Shown here in pieces: positions 47,595-56,599 of a stretch of DNA of 64,000 nt. The stretch is taken from positions 1 through 64,000 of the forward strand of contig NZ_FPJE01000021.1 of assembly GCF_900119185.1 (NCBI RefSeq). Direction: 5' to 3'. Source of the DNA: Sinomicrobium oceani (GTDB taxonomy: Bacteria > Bacteroidota > Bacteroidia > Flavobacteriales > Flavobacteriaceae). The notes beneath the pieces were generated by a model. The model did no database searches. It saw only the letters and a program-made list of their open reading frames with translations, and was not told the DNA's origin. Both the position numbers and the translations under genes were made by a program. Numbering within the stretch: the stretch's first letter is position 1; every line of letters begins with the position of its first letter.

Positions 47595-47649
47595 CCACAA
47601 AGGGGTGGTGTTCAGGATAAGCAATGTATGCTGTCACCCTCCTTTGTGG
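47595..47649. repeat. Long imperfect inverted repeat
   Basis: CCACAAAGG (47595-47603) pairs with CCTTTGTGG (47641-47649). The stem continues GGTG with CACC (47635-47638) past a 2-nt bulge, around a 27-nt loop. It has no T-run and sits beyond the terminator of the neighbouring operon. Confidence 0.5.
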
Positions 47650-47656
47650 ATTATAC

Positions 47657-47692
47657 AAAAAAAACAGGCTGTGAAAAATAGCCTGTTTTTTT
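47657..47692 (-). terminator. Terminator of the TonB receptor/lipoprotein operon
   Basis: AAAAAACAGGCT (47659-47670) pairs with AGCCTGTTTTTT (47680-47691). T-runs occur on both strands; on the minus strand it ends the three-gene operon. Confidence 0.8.
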
Positions 47693-47729
47693 ATGTTTAT
47701 AGGGTATTGCAATAAATAGCGCTTTATTT

Positions 47730-48350
47730 CTACTCTACATGCACGTGAAAGCTGATGTCCATATCGGTTTCCCCACCGGCATCATCAAGCCCTGTATTGG
47801 GTTTTTTCGGTTGATGGCGAAGGATGACACGGAAATCTCCATGGCCCTCTGCACCTGTGGTCAACGAAAATTTAAGTCCTACAGGGTTGTCCGATCCGTT
47901 AGATAAGTAGTCGTTTTCCGTATCCGCATATGTTGCGGTGATGCTCAGCTCACTTCCTATGGGTTGGAAGAAAAACTGGTGTTCATCGGCTTCTTCTTCG
48001 ATTTCCGCTGTGATATTCTCAACGGGAGATACCGACTCATTCAATAATACGATAGCGCCTGTATAGGTAACGTTAGGTTTCAAAGCACCGGATACGACAC
48101 CCTGGACACCTTCATGGTCATGGTCATCCTCGTCGTCCGATTCTCCTTCGTGGTCGTGATCATGGCCCAAACCGCTTTCATCGGAATATGTCATGGTCAC
48201 ATCTTCTTCGCCTTCTGCCCGTAAGGTGATGGTAACCGATGTAATGAGTTCTTCCTCGTTGACCGGAGCGGGATTGTCGTCATCGCTGGAACAGGAAGCG
48301 AAAACTAATATTCCTGTAAAGAATAAGGCAAGTAATTTGATTGCTTTCAT
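47730..48350 (-). CDS. His/Asp-rich lipoprotein, putative metal-binding partner of the TonB receptor
   Basis: This 206-residue protein has a type II signal peptide (lipobox F-A-S-C, about 17-20) followed by S-S-D-D-D-N. A segment at about residues 61-83 is packed with His, Asp and Glu (G-H-D-H-D-H-E-G-E and D-D-H-D-H-E-G), the sort of flexible loop that binds Zn2+ or Cu2+. The remainder looks like a beta-rich domain, ending with further spaced histidines (H-V-H-V). I do not recognise a named domain. It follows the TonB receptor gene by 19 bp on the same strand and is probably co-transcribed. A metal-capturing surface or periplasmic role is inference. Confidence 0.8.
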   Translation of the reverse strand: MKAIKLLALFFTGILVFASCSSDDDNPAPVNEEELITSVTITLRAEGEEDVTMTYSDESGLGHDHDHEGESDDEDDHDHEGVQGVVSGALKPNVTYTGAIVLLNESVSPVENITAEIEEEADEHQFFFQPIGSELSITATYADTENDYLSNGSDNPVGLKFSLTTGAEGHGDFRVILRHQPKKPNTGLDDAGGETDMDISFHVHVE

Positions 48351-48369
48351 AGTGAAAATGGTTTATAAA

Positions 48370-50784
48370 TTAATAATTAATCTTGATCTGTAATTGAAAG
48401 TTCCGCCCCAGGTCATCCGAGAAAAACCGGAGTTTGTTCAGATAATCCCTGTAGCTTGTATTGAAAATGTTATTTGCGGAAAGCCCGAAGGTTATTTCCG
48501 ATTTTTTTACAAAAGGAAAACTTGCGGAAGCATCGACCCCCAGCAGGTGATAAGCCCCGGGAGGTGTACTGATATCCACTTCACGGTCTACATAAGCTCC
48601 GTTCTCTACAACCCGAAGGTCAAAGTTATTGTCCGGATATTCGTTTTGTCTGAATACATAGTCGCTTCGGACTGTGAGTTGCAGGTTCTTCCATTCCGGT
48701 TTGGAAAAGGTGATCCTGTTTGATGTATTGGCCGGGGGGATGTCTATAAGTGGTCTGTCCCGGGTAACATCCCTGGCGTGAACGTATGCCGATTTATTGG
48801 TGTACGTCCAGTTTTCGGAAAGATGATAGCTGAAGTCGAAATCAATTCCGAAGAAGCGCGCGTTGACCTGTTTGTATTGCCAGACCGGAAAAGCTCCCCG
48901 TATGGTGAGTTCTCCCCCCGAAGGTTCCAGTAAGATAAAGTCGTGTATGTAATTGGCATAAGGAACGACGGTAACATGTAGTTTTTCGTTGTTTCTCGAA
49001 AAAGAAAAGGAAAACTTGTGTGAGACTTCCGGATTCATACGCAAATCCCCGAGTTCTATAGCCGCAGCGGAATGATGTAGTCCGTCACTGAAGAGTTCTG
49101 CCGGATTGGGAGCTCTGCTGGCCAGTGCATAGTTGAAAAGGATATCGTTATTTCCTGTTTTATAATGCAGACCTGCGGTTCCGGAGATATTGTGAAAATC
49201 AAATACCGGATTGGTCAGCCATTGGTCTCCGTAATCCTCTGTAATGATGTCTCCGAAATCTTCATCATAGCCCTGTTGTTCCCAGCGGTTTTTGCGATAG
49301 TACTTTTTGGCATCGAGATGGGAATAATCGTACCGGATACCGGCATCGAGTACGAGCGCATCGTTGAGATACTGGGATATGGAGGCAAAAGCCCCGGCCT
49401 CGTATCTTTTGTAATCGGGGATAAGCCTTCGTACACCGGTTTCCGGATCGGGGATGTTATTCTGGTAACGAAGCAGTATCCCGGCATTGATCTTCCGGCC
49501 GCTATGGGCATCGAACTTAAAGTCGGAAGACAGCGTATGGGTAGTCAGCTCCATATCCATGGCAGGGACGCCCTTTAGGCTTCCTCTTCGGATGTCGTAT
49601 TCCTGGCGGTTGTTGTGCTGAAAATCGTATTGCACGTTCAGCCTTCCCAATTTTTCGAAACGCTGAAAATAGCGGATTTTGGCAAGGTGATGGGTTACCT
49701 CCTGTTTAGGCGCATTGATATCGTACGAAAAAGGCTCTACCACATAAGGTTGTCTGCTGTTGATCGCATTGAGCAGATCTTCCTGGCTACCGATGTGGGA
49801 AGACCTCAGGATACCGATCTCGTTACGATAAAAGCTGTAATACACATCGAATCCGTGTGTGAACTTATTGAGCCCGAAGGAAGTGGTAAAAGCCTGCTGT
49901 GCATATCCGGTATTGGTCAGGGAGTAGTCCGGCGCCTTAAAATCGCCGAAACGCTTTGCCGTTCCCTGCGCAGACCAGTACCATCCGTTTTCGTAGCTTT
50001 TGGTCAGAGAAGACATTAAAGATCCCCCGCGACCGTTAGTGGCACCCGATACCAGTGTTTTACCGTAAAGAGTGTCTTTGACCGGGATTCTCATCGGGTC
50101 TGCAATGATAACACCTCCTATGGCGTCTCCTCCGTATTGAAGCGCTGCAGCACCTTTTACCACCGTGAGGCTCCCGGCTGCATTCAGGTCGAGATTGGGA
50201 GCGTGTTCCATACCCCATTCCTGGTCCTGTAACCTTACGCCGTTGTTCATAGTGATAATCCGGCTGCTGTGTAATCCCTGTATCACAGGCTTTACTATAG
50301 CGCTACCTGTATTCAGGGAAGAAACACCGCTTATTTCCTTGAGGGCATCCCCGAGCGAAGCACTGCTGTATTTTTCAATGATCTGCTCATGAAGGACCTG
50401 TTCGGTACCGGAATTGGTCACCGGATGGTTCCTGTCGCCCTGTACGACAACTTCCTTGAGTTCTTCAAGGTGATGCTCCAGCGTAATGCGTTGTTCGGTG
50501 TTGCCGGAAATTTCGATGCGCATGATCCGTGTAGTACAGGATTCATGAGAGATCTCGACCTCATAGCTGCCCGGGCAGATGTTCTGCATGGCAAACTTCC
50601 CGTCGATATCGGTAACCGTAATGTTATCGGTACCCAGGATGTGAACCATGGCGTTCTCTAACGGTGTACCGTCGTGAAAATCTACAACAGTTCCCGAAAA
50701 GCCGGATTGACAGTTCTGCGAGCATAAAATTCCTGTGTTTCCGAACACGAATAACAACAGGATTAAAGGAAATGGAAACTTCAT
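48370..50784 (-). CDS. TonB-dependent outer membrane receptor, probably for a metal (ZnuD-like)
   Basis: This 804-residue receptor has a signal peptide, a carboxypeptidase-D-like domain (about 28-108: D-F-H-D-G-T-P-L-E-N-A, D-I-D-G-K-F), and the TonB-box region E-V-V-V-Q-G. A plug follows with Q-G-L-H-S-S-R-I and A-A-L-Q-Y-G-G-D-A-I-G-G-V, then a 22-strand-type barrel ending L-Q-I-K-I-N-Y. The segment S-R-A-P-N-P-A-E-L-F-S-D-G-L-H-H resembles the ZnuD-type zinc receptors. Small size and lack of SusD argue against glycans. It lies between a small Cys/His protein and a His-rich lipoprotein. Confidence 0.85.
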   Translation of the reverse strand: MKFPFPLILLLFVFGNTGILCSQNCQSGFSGTVVDFHDGTPLENAMVHILGTDNITVTDIDGKFAMQNICPGSYEVEISHESCTTRIMRIEISGNTEQRITLEHHLEELKEVVVQGDRNHPVTNSGTEQVLHEQIIEKYSSASLGDALKEISGVSSLNTGSAIVKPVIQGLHSSRIITMNNGVRLQDQEWGMEHAPNLDLNAAGSLTVVKGAAALQYGGDAIGGVIIADPMRIPVKDTLYGKTLVSGATNGRGGSLMSSLTKSYENGWYWSAQGTAKRFGDFKAPDYSLTNTGYAQQAFTTSFGLNKFTHGFDVYYSFYRNEIGILRSSHIGSQEDLLNAINSRQPYVVEPFSYDINAPKQEVTHHLAKIRYFQRFEKLGRLNVQYDFQHNNRQEYDIRRGSLKGVPAMDMELTTHTLSSDFKFDAHSGRKINAGILLRYQNNIPDPETGVRRLIPDYKRYEAGAFASISQYLNDALVLDAGIRYDYSHLDAKKYYRKNRWEQQGYDEDFGDIITEDYGDQWLTNPVFDFHNISGTAGLHYKTGNNDILFNYALASRAPNPAELFSDGLHHSAAAIELGDLRMNPEVSHKFSFSFSRNNEKLHVTVVPYANYIHDFILLEPSGGELTIRGAFPVWQYKQVNARFFGIDFDFSYHLSENWTYTNKSAYVHARDVTRDRPLIDIPPANTSNRITFSKPEWKNLQLTVRSDYVFRQNEYPDNNFDLRVVENGAYVDREVDISTPPGAYHLLGVDASASFPFVKKSEITFGLSANNIFNTSYRDYLNKLRFFSDDLGRNFQLQIKINY

Positions 50785-51017
50785 AAGCCTTTAACGGATT
50801 TTAAATTAGATGTGGGTGCGGGGAAAAGAAAACTGTCCTCGCTAAGAAGGGGTAATGCGGCTTCCTGATCTGGAAGGTAACGTGACCGGATCGTCAGAGA
50901 TCGGGTTAATGGTATCTCGCTGTGGTCTGGAACAGACTACTATTCGCAGTATGGACGTAATAGCCTGCGATACTGTAATCAGTATAAAATAGTGAATAGA
51001 AGATCCGGACGTGCCGC

Positions 51018-51335
51018 TTAAGCTAAGGGAGGAGCCCTTAAAGATCGCACGTCCCTGGTTGCTGTAAAGAAAACAGGGGTGTAAGTGTTATTGTAAGTGG
51101 CGTAGCAAACTGGATCTACCGGGGTACAACTTATAATTTCCGGCGTATCAAATGCAGAGAACTTAAATTCACATAGCGGACATTTCGTTACCGAAGCGGT
51201 AATGGAACTATGTTTATCTGGTGAAGAAGAAGATGTTTCGGCAGCGTGATCTATAATGTGATAAGCCTGAAACAGTATTGCGAATAATACTGCGGCAACA
51301 ATAGAAAAACTGATATGTGCCTTAAATGCCTTCAT
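51018..51335 (-). CDS. Small secreted or membrane protein with Cys pair, first gene of the TonB receptor operon
   Basis: This 105-residue protein has one N-terminal hydrophobic segment (about 7-24) and a His in the following Y-H-I-I-D-H-A. A Ser-rich linker comes next, then K-C-P-L-C-E-F-K-F, with two more cysteines later (S-C-T and V-C-Y). The family is not one I can name, though similar short proteins often precede metal-related TonB receptors in flavobacteria. The reading frame is open to an ATG at 51359, but the -7 promoter element at 51342-51349 lies inside that extension, so the ATG at 51335 is preferred. The 233-bp gap to the receptor gene holds no visible terminator. Confidence 0.65.
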   Translation of the reverse strand: MKAFKAHISFSIVAAVLFAILFQAYHIIDHAAETSSSSPDKHSSITASVTKCPLCEFKFSAFDTPEIISCTPVDPVCYATYNNTYTPVFFTATRDVRSLRAPPLA

Positions 51336-51341
51336 CCGAGG

Positions 51342-51349
51342 CAAAAGTA
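51342..51349 (-). promoter_or_regulatory. -7 element of the TonB receptor operon
   Basis: On the minus strand this reads TACTTTTG, fitting TAnnTTTG, and ends 6 bp before the ATG at 51335, which implies a leaderless or nearly leaderless mRNA. Confidence 0.5.
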
Positions 51350-51448
51350 TAAAAAACAAAACAGACCTGAAGCTGCCTTTAACAAAATCTTGGAAAGTTC
51401 CGTGTTATTCTTACGAAGTGCAGGCGAAAACCACGGTGCTATATGATG

Positions 51449-51488
51449 TAAAAAGTGTACTGAACCGGGGTCCAGCACACTTTTTTAT
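51449..51488 (-). terminator. Terminator of asd
   Basis: AAAAGTGT (51451-51458) pairs with ACACTTTT (51477-51484), with extra internal CTG/CAG pairs. T-runs occur on both sides, so it may work in both directions. It lies about 25 bp beyond the asd stop codon. Confidence 0.7.
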
Positions 51489-51509
51489 CATGGTCGGAAA
51501 ATCTTGAGA

Positions 51510-52502
51510 TTATTTGGCAAGCCCGTTGGCAAGCAGGTACTCTGCGACCTGGACAGCATTGGTTGCAGCTCCTTTTCTGAGGTTGTCAGCAACGATCCAC
51601 ATATTCAGGCTATTGGGTTGAGAGTGGTCCCGGCGTATGCGCCCTACGAACACATCGTCTTTCCCTTGTGCATATATGGGCATCGGGTAGGTGTTGGTGT
51701 CGGGGTTGTCCTGTACGGTTACTCCGGGAGTTTCGTTGAGAATACGGCGAATATCCTCGACTTCGAAGTCGTTTTCGAATTGCAGGTTTACCGATTCGCT
51801 GTGTCCGCCAACTACAGGTATCCGAATGGCCGTTGAGGTCACGGCTATGCTGTCGTCGTTTAGTATTTTCCGAGTCTCCCGAACGAGTTTCATTTCTTCT
51901 TTGGTGTACCCGTTTTCTTCAAAAACGTCGCAATGGGGTAATGCGTTGCGGTGAATGGGGTATGGATAAGCCATATCGCCCTGTACGCCTTCGTATTCGT
52001 TTTCGAGTTGGCGTACGGCTTTAACACCGGTACCTGTGATAGACTGGTAGGTAGATACTACCACCCTTTTGATCCCGTACCTGGAATGCAAAGGAGCCAG
52101 AGCCATGACCATTTGTATGGTGGAGCAATTGGGGTTGGCGATAATTTTATCGTCTGCGGTGATTTCGGAGGCGTTGATCTCCGGAACAACAAGCTTTTTA
52201 CCAGGGTCCATCCGCCACGCCGAAGAATTATCGACAACAATAGTTCCGGCAGTAGCAAATTTCGGGGCCCATTCCAGAGAAGTAGCGCCGCCTGCGGAGA
52301 ATAGTGCAATCGCAGGTTTGGCAGCTACGGCATCGGCAAGGCTGATGACCTTATAGGTTTTTCCCTGGAAAAGAATTTCTTTTCCTACGGACCTCTCCGA
52401 GGCTACGGGCAACAACTCGGTTACCGGGAAACGGCGCTCTGCAAGCACCTGTAACATGACTTCGCCTACCATTCCGGTGGCTCCTACGACTGCGATTTTC
52501 AT
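51510..52502 (-). CDS. asd: Aspartate-semialdehyde dehydrogenase
   Basis: Asd reduces aspartyl phosphate to aspartate semialdehyde with NADPH, the branch point to lysine/diaminopimelate, threonine and methionine. The 330 residues begin with the nucleotide-binding A-V-V-G-A-T-G-M-V-G. They continue with F-S-A-G-G, V-D-N-S-S-A-W-R-M, the catalytic Cys in A-N-P-N-C-S-T-I-Q (about 125-133), and R-I-P-V-V-G-G-H-S-E with the second catalytic His. It stands alone with its own promoter and terminator. Confidence 0.95.
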   Translation of the reverse strand: MKIAVVGATGMVGEVMLQVLAERRFPVTELLPVASERSVGKEILFQGKTYKVISLADAVAAKPAIALFSAGGATSLEWAPKFATAGTIVVDNSSAWRMDPGKKLVVPEINASEITADDKIIANPNCSTIQMVMALAPLHSRYGIKRVVVSTYQSITGTGVKAVRQLENEYEGVQGDMAYPYPIHRNALPHCDVFEENGYTKEEMKLVRETRKILNDDSIAVTSTAIRIPVVGGHSESVNLQFENDFEVEDIRRILNETPGVTVQDNPDTNTYPMPIYAQGKDDVFVGRIRRDHSQPNSLNMWIVADNLRKGAATNAVQVAEYLLANGLAK

Positions 52503-52543
52503 ACGCTTATATCAACAATAATGGTTAAACAATTTTGAGTTAG

Positions 52544-52573
52544 CAAAAGTAGGTATAAAAACCGTACAGGCAA
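52544..52573 (-). promoter_or_regulatory. Promoter of asd
   Basis: On the minus strand TACTTTTG (52544-52551) is preceded after 19 bp by TTG (52571-52573), the normal Bacteroidota arrangement. The leader would be about 35 nt. Confidence 0.65.
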
Positions 52574-52676
52574 GTTCTTTACAAAAGAAATATAATTTTA
52601 AAACAAAATGTTTTATTTGAAACATTTCATTGTTTTCGCTGATTGAGGGAGTGATGTAGGAGCCCGGTTTGCAGGT

Positions 52677-52706
52677 AAAAAAAGACCCTCCGTTTCGGGA
52701 GGGTTT
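52677..52706 (-). terminator. Terminator of mscL
   Basis: ACCCTCC (52685-52691) pairs with GGAGGGT (52698-52704). Seven As to the left give the T-run on the minus strand. Confidence 0.8.
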
Positions 52707-52731
52707 AATTTAGAATATATAGTGAAGCGGT

Positions 52732-53148
52732 CTATTGTTTCTTCAGCAAATCCCTGATTTCGGCAAGCAGTTGTTCCTGGGTAGGCCCTTTTGGAGCTGC
52801 AGGTGCCGGTTTTTCTTTCTTCTTTGTTCTTTCATAGGTTTTAAGGATCATGAAGATACAGAATCCTATGATGATGAAATCAATGATAAACTGTATGAAA
52901 TTCCCGTAATTGATCGTCACTGCTGCCTGGGTTATTTCCCCCGAAGCATCGGTTACTGCGTCTTTTAGTTCGATTTTGAGATCCGAAAAGTTGACATTAC
53001 CCAACAGCAATCCGATAGGAGGCATCAGGATATCATTGGTAAAGGAAGATACGATTTTACCGAATGCCCCGGCTACGATTACCGCAGTGGCCAGATTTAC
53101 GATATCTCCTTTCAGTAAGAACGATTTAAAATCTTTGAAAAAACCCAT
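52732..53148 (-). CDS. mscL: Large-conductance mechanosensitive channel
   Basis: MscL is the homopentameric inner-membrane channel that opens under hypo-osmotic shock. The 138-residue protein has F-K-x-F-L-L-K-G-D-I-V-N-L-A at the N-terminus and the pore helix TM1 A-V-I-V-A-G-A-F-G-K-I-V. The T-N-D-I-L-M-P-P-I-G-L-L-L-G motif, a periplasmic loop, TM2 (about 80-102) and a charged cytoplasmic helix ending in L-L-K-K-Q complete it. Length and order are normal. Confidence 0.95.
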   Translation of the reverse strand: MGFFKDFKSFLLKGDIVNLATAVIVAGAFGKIVSSFTNDILMPPIGLLLGNVNFSDLKIELKDAVTDASGEITQAAVTINYGNFIQFIIDFIIIGFCIFMILKTYERTKKKEKPAPAAPKGPTQEQLLAEIRDLLKKQ

Positions 53149-53253
53149 AGCTGTTCTAATATAAATTATACAATTTGAAATACGGTGTTATCGTGCTAAT
53201 ATACAAAAATGTCATTTTATTAACAGAATAATATTGAAAATCGACAATTGTGA

Positions 53254-56200
53254 TTATTCTACCGGTTCTTCCATAATCTCCAGGGAATCATTGGCAGGGC
53301 CGTTATATGACTTCTCAAGACGATCGAGGAAACTGTTGAAGGTATCCGTTTGTTTCTTGCCAAAGCTTTCCTCGTCGTTATCGACGACTACATCCAGAAC
53401 ACTTCGGTACCGCTGAATGTCATAGATGACATTGTCCTGTGACGTAAAGGCTTTTCCGGAAGAGAGATAGTAGGACAGGTTTTCCTGGTATTTCTCTGCG
53501 ATCTTCAGGAAGAGTTCCCGTGCTTTTTCGGTTTGTCCCGTTTTGTAATAACCATCGACAAAAGGTTCGAGGAAAACATAATAGCCGTAGTATTCGAACG
53601 GAAATTTCTCCATGACAAGATCGATGATCTCTTTTGCCTTTCCTTCCTGACCTTCTTCCAGGAGTGCCTGGGTGAGACGTGCCAGATTGCTTCGGTAGGA
53701 AATACTGTTTTTGCGTGTTTCCGGATCGTGATAGATGTCGCCGGAACCGGAATTACCCCATGCCCATTTCTGGACAATGCTGTACATCAGGTCACTGTCG
53801 ATACGGCCCATTTCAAAATTGCCCTGCTCCACCGGGGTTTTTATAGGTACCAGTTTATAAACCATACCATCCAGTTGGAGATAGTCTTTCATCCACAGAT
53901 ATTCTGCTGCGGAGAAACTTCCCCCGGTAAAATAGATGGGACGTGTCCAGTCGTTATTGGCGAGGATGTCGAGCATCATCATCCGGTTTTTACCTATGGC
54001 ATTTTGGGGTAGGTCTATATCGATATAATCAACGATCAGCGCACTGTCTTTGGCTTTGACCAGGCCGCTTTTAAGAACATTTTCCTTATTCACGGGTACC
54101 CTGATCTTATTGGTAGGATAAAATATGGTGCTCTTGGTGTTTTCCGGATACTGCCTTACATCGCCACCCTGCCGTCGGATCAGGTTTCCTATGGTGTTGT
54201 CGTCATTGGCTACCCAGTCCATAAACCGTTTGATGTCCCAGCGTTCTTCGGTAAGCTTCTGGTAATAGATGGCATCCCTTACCCCGTAAGCGTACTGGGC
54301 ATGCGTGAGCTGAGAAGGAATAGGATCGCTTTCGTATGCTTTTCGCTTCATCTGGTCTATGTACCAATCCGTAGCAAAGAGACTTGAATTGATGACGCGT
54401 ACATCCGTACGGTGCCCTTCGATCTCCTGGATGTACCACAAACCGAAGGTGTCATTATCACCTATAGAAAATATAATGGCCCCGGCATCTTCCTGAATAG
54501 AATTCAGGTAATTCCGCGCAATGGCTTCGGCGGTATATCTGCCCGAGCGGTCGTGGTCGTCCCAGTTCTGATAAGCCATAACCGTAGGAACGGCCAGCAG
54601 GCATATCAGCGTAGCGGCAGGGGCAAGTATTTTCGGAGCTATCCGTCTTTTCAGTTCCTCGTAAATACCGAGTACACCGATACCTATCCAGATGGCAAAG
54701 ATGTAGAATGACCCGACGAGAGAATAGTCGCGTTCCCGGGGTTCAAAAGGTCTTACGTTAGTATAAAACTGTATAGCTATTCCCGTAAACATGAAGAAAA
54801 CAAAGAGTGCCCAGAATTGTTTGGGGTTTCTCCGTATCTGGAACACAAGACCGATAATCCCCAGGATCATGGGTAGAAAGTAATAGGTGTTTCTTCCCTT
54901 GTTATTCAGTTCGTCCGACGGCAGGTTGTCCTGTGGCCCCAGGTGCCATTCGTCTATAAATTTTATACCGCTCAGCCAGTTACCGTGATTGTCCATTTTG
55001 CCCTGGATGTCATCCTGACGTCCTACGAAATTCCACATAAAATACCGCCAGTACATATAACCGAACTGGTATTGCAGCATAAATTGTATATTGTCTGATA
55101 ACGTGGGTGGGTCGACTTCGATGTACTGCCCGAATTGTTGCAGGAAATTTACATAACCATCTTCATCGATTTTTCCGTTGGAAAAGTCTTTGCGGAACTG
55201 ATTGGTGGCACTTTTGAGTTCGGTATTGGAAATGTATTCCGATTTGATACGGAAATCGAGCGGTCGGGTAAAACGCATATAGTTTGCAGCGTGCTCGGTA
55301 CTCCACATTCTGGGCAGTAGCCCTACATGTTTACTGTTGGAGTTGGGAATGGAGTTTTCGTAATGGTTTACGATAACATACTTCCCGGTTTTTTTGTCCT
55401 GCTCGTATTTGGGTTTGTCATCTTTATAAGGATTATCCGGGTCCTGACCTGCAAACATGTCGGAATACATCGCACCGTAAACGGGGCTGTCAACTCCCGG
55501 GTATTGTTCCCGGTTGTAGTAGGCGAGAAGTGCCCGGGCGTCGGCCGGATCGTTTTCGTTGATCGGGGTATGTGCATTAGCCCTTATGGGCAGCATTAAC
55601 CAGCACGAAAAGCCGATAAACATAAACAGGAAACACAGTACGATGGTATTGACCTTGTACAACTGATTTTTCCTGGTATAGTTCAGGGCAAAGTAAAAGA
55701 CGGCAATAAAGATAAGCCCCATGATGATCGTTCCGGAATTGAACGGGAGCCCGATAGTATTTACAAAGAAAATCTCACTCCACCCGAAGAATTTAAGAAT
55801 ATAGGTCAGGGAGAATTTATAGACGAGCAGAAGCACGACCACTACGATGATATTGGCCAGCAAAAAGTTCTTTATCGTGGTTGTCCTGTATTTTTTAAAG
55901 TAATAAAGCAGCCCTATCGAAGGGATGGCCAGGAATCCCATAAACTGGACCCCGAAAGTCAATCCGGTGACCAGAGCTATGAGGATCAGCCAGCGGTTAC
56001 CTCTCGGAGAATGCATTTCGTCTACCCATCTCAGACCGAGCCATAACAGCAGTGCCATGAGAAAACTCGCCATGGCGTAGACCTCTGCTTCTACTGCACT
56101 GAACCAGAAGCTGTCGGAGAATGTATAGGCCAATCCGCCCACTGCACCGCTGCCGAGTATAGCGATAGCTGTAGGAAAGGATACTTCCCCTTCACGGACT

Positions 56201-56520
56201 ATCATTTTTCCGGCCAGGTTGGTGATCGTCCAAAACAGGAATAATATGGTAAAAGCACTGGAAAGTACCGACATGAAATTAACCATCAAAGCCGTATATT
56301 CCATACTTGGGGCAAACATGGCAAAGAAAGCGCCCAGCATCTGGAAAAGAGGCGCCCCGGGAGGGTGCCCTACTTCGAGCCGTGCCGAAGTGGAAATGTA
56401 TTCCCCGCAATCCCAGAAACTCACTGTCGGTTCAACGGTGAGTACATAAGTCAGTAAAGCGATGGCAAACACGATCCATCCGGTAATGGTATTCCATCGT
56501 TTAAATATATCTGTCGTCAT
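53254..56520 (-). CDS. DUF2723 membrane protein (first tandem copy), putative glycosyltransferase-like
   Basis: This large polytopic protein (1088 residues) of the DUF2723 family is widespread in Bacteroidota. The N-terminal half has about ten or more membrane helices with the signatures E-P-T-V-S-F-W-D-C-G-E-Y-I (about 29-41) and G-H-P-P-G-A-P-L-F-Q. The E/D in this first loop resembles the catalytic acidic residues of GT-C glycosyltransferases. The C-terminal half is soluble, with TPR-like repeats (about 960-1050). A protein O-glycosylation role has been proposed for the family; I treat it as unproven here. It is 79 bp downstream of a paralogue on the same strand. Confidence 0.88.
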   Translation of the reverse strand: MTTDIFKRWNTITGWIVFAIALLTYVLTVEPTVSFWDCGEYISTSARLEVGHPPGAPLFQMLGAFFAMFAPSMEYTALMVNFMSVLSSAFTILFLFWTITNLAGKMIVREGEVSFPTAIAILGSGAVGGLAYTFSDSFWFSAVEAEVYAMASFLMALLLWLGLRWVDEMHSPRGNRWLILIALVTGLTFGVQFMGFLAIPSIGLLYYFKKYRTTTIKNFLLANIIVVVVLLLVYKFSLTYILKFFGWSEIFFVNTIGLPFNSGTIIMGLIFIAVFYFALNYTRKNQLYKVNTIVLCFLFMFIGFSCWLMLPIRANAHTPINENDPADARALLAYYNREQYPGVDSPVYGAMYSDMFAGQDPDNPYKDDKPKYEQDKKTGKYVIVNHYENSIPNSNSKHVGLLPRMWSTEHAANYMRFTRPLDFRIKSEYISNTELKSATNQFRKDFSNGKIDEDGYVNFLQQFGQYIEVDPPTLSDNIQFMLQYQFGYMYWRYFMWNFVGRQDDIQGKMDNHGNWLSGIKFIDEWHLGPQDNLPSDELNNKGRNTYYFLPMILGIIGLVFQIRRNPKQFWALFVFFMFTGIAIQFYTNVRPFEPRERDYSLVGSFYIFAIWIGIGVLGIYEELKRRIAPKILAPAATLICLLAVPTVMAYQNWDDHDRSGRYTAEAIARNYLNSIQEDAGAIIFSIGDNDTFGLWYIQEIEGHRTDVRVINSSLFATDWYIDQMKRKAYESDPIPSQLTHAQYAYGVRDAIYYQKLTEERWDIKRFMDWVANDDNTIGNLIRRQGGDVRQYPENTKSTIFYPTNKIRVPVNKENVLKSGLVKAKDSALIVDYIDIDLPQNAIGKNRMMMLDILANNDWTRPIYFTGGSFSAAEYLWMKDYLQLDGMVYKLVPIKTPVEQGNFEMGRIDSDLMYSIVQKWAWGNSGSGDIYHDPETRKNSISYRSNLARLTQALLEEGQEGKAKEIIDLVMEKFPFEYYGYYVFLEPFVDGYYKTGQTEKARELFLKIAEKYQENLSYYLSSGKAFTSQDNVIYDIQRYRSVLDVVVDNDEESFGKKQTDTFNSFLDRLEKSYNGPANDSLEIMEEPVE

Positions 56521-56599
56521 GAACTTGATTTTCTCTAAAAGGGCGAATTTAATAATAATTCGCTATATAAAACTTGTTTTTATCCACATTTAAAGCTTT

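Larger units (their letters stand above)
47112..47729. other. Intergenic region with promoter and two hairpins
   Basis: These 618 bp carry no gene I can support. On the minus strand TATTTTTG (complement of 47143-47150) is a -7 candidate for the prolyl oligopeptidase gene. A long imperfect hairpin lies at 47595-47649 and a terminator at 47657-47692. The stretch 47350-47580 is AT-rich with nothing recognisable. Confidence 0.5.
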
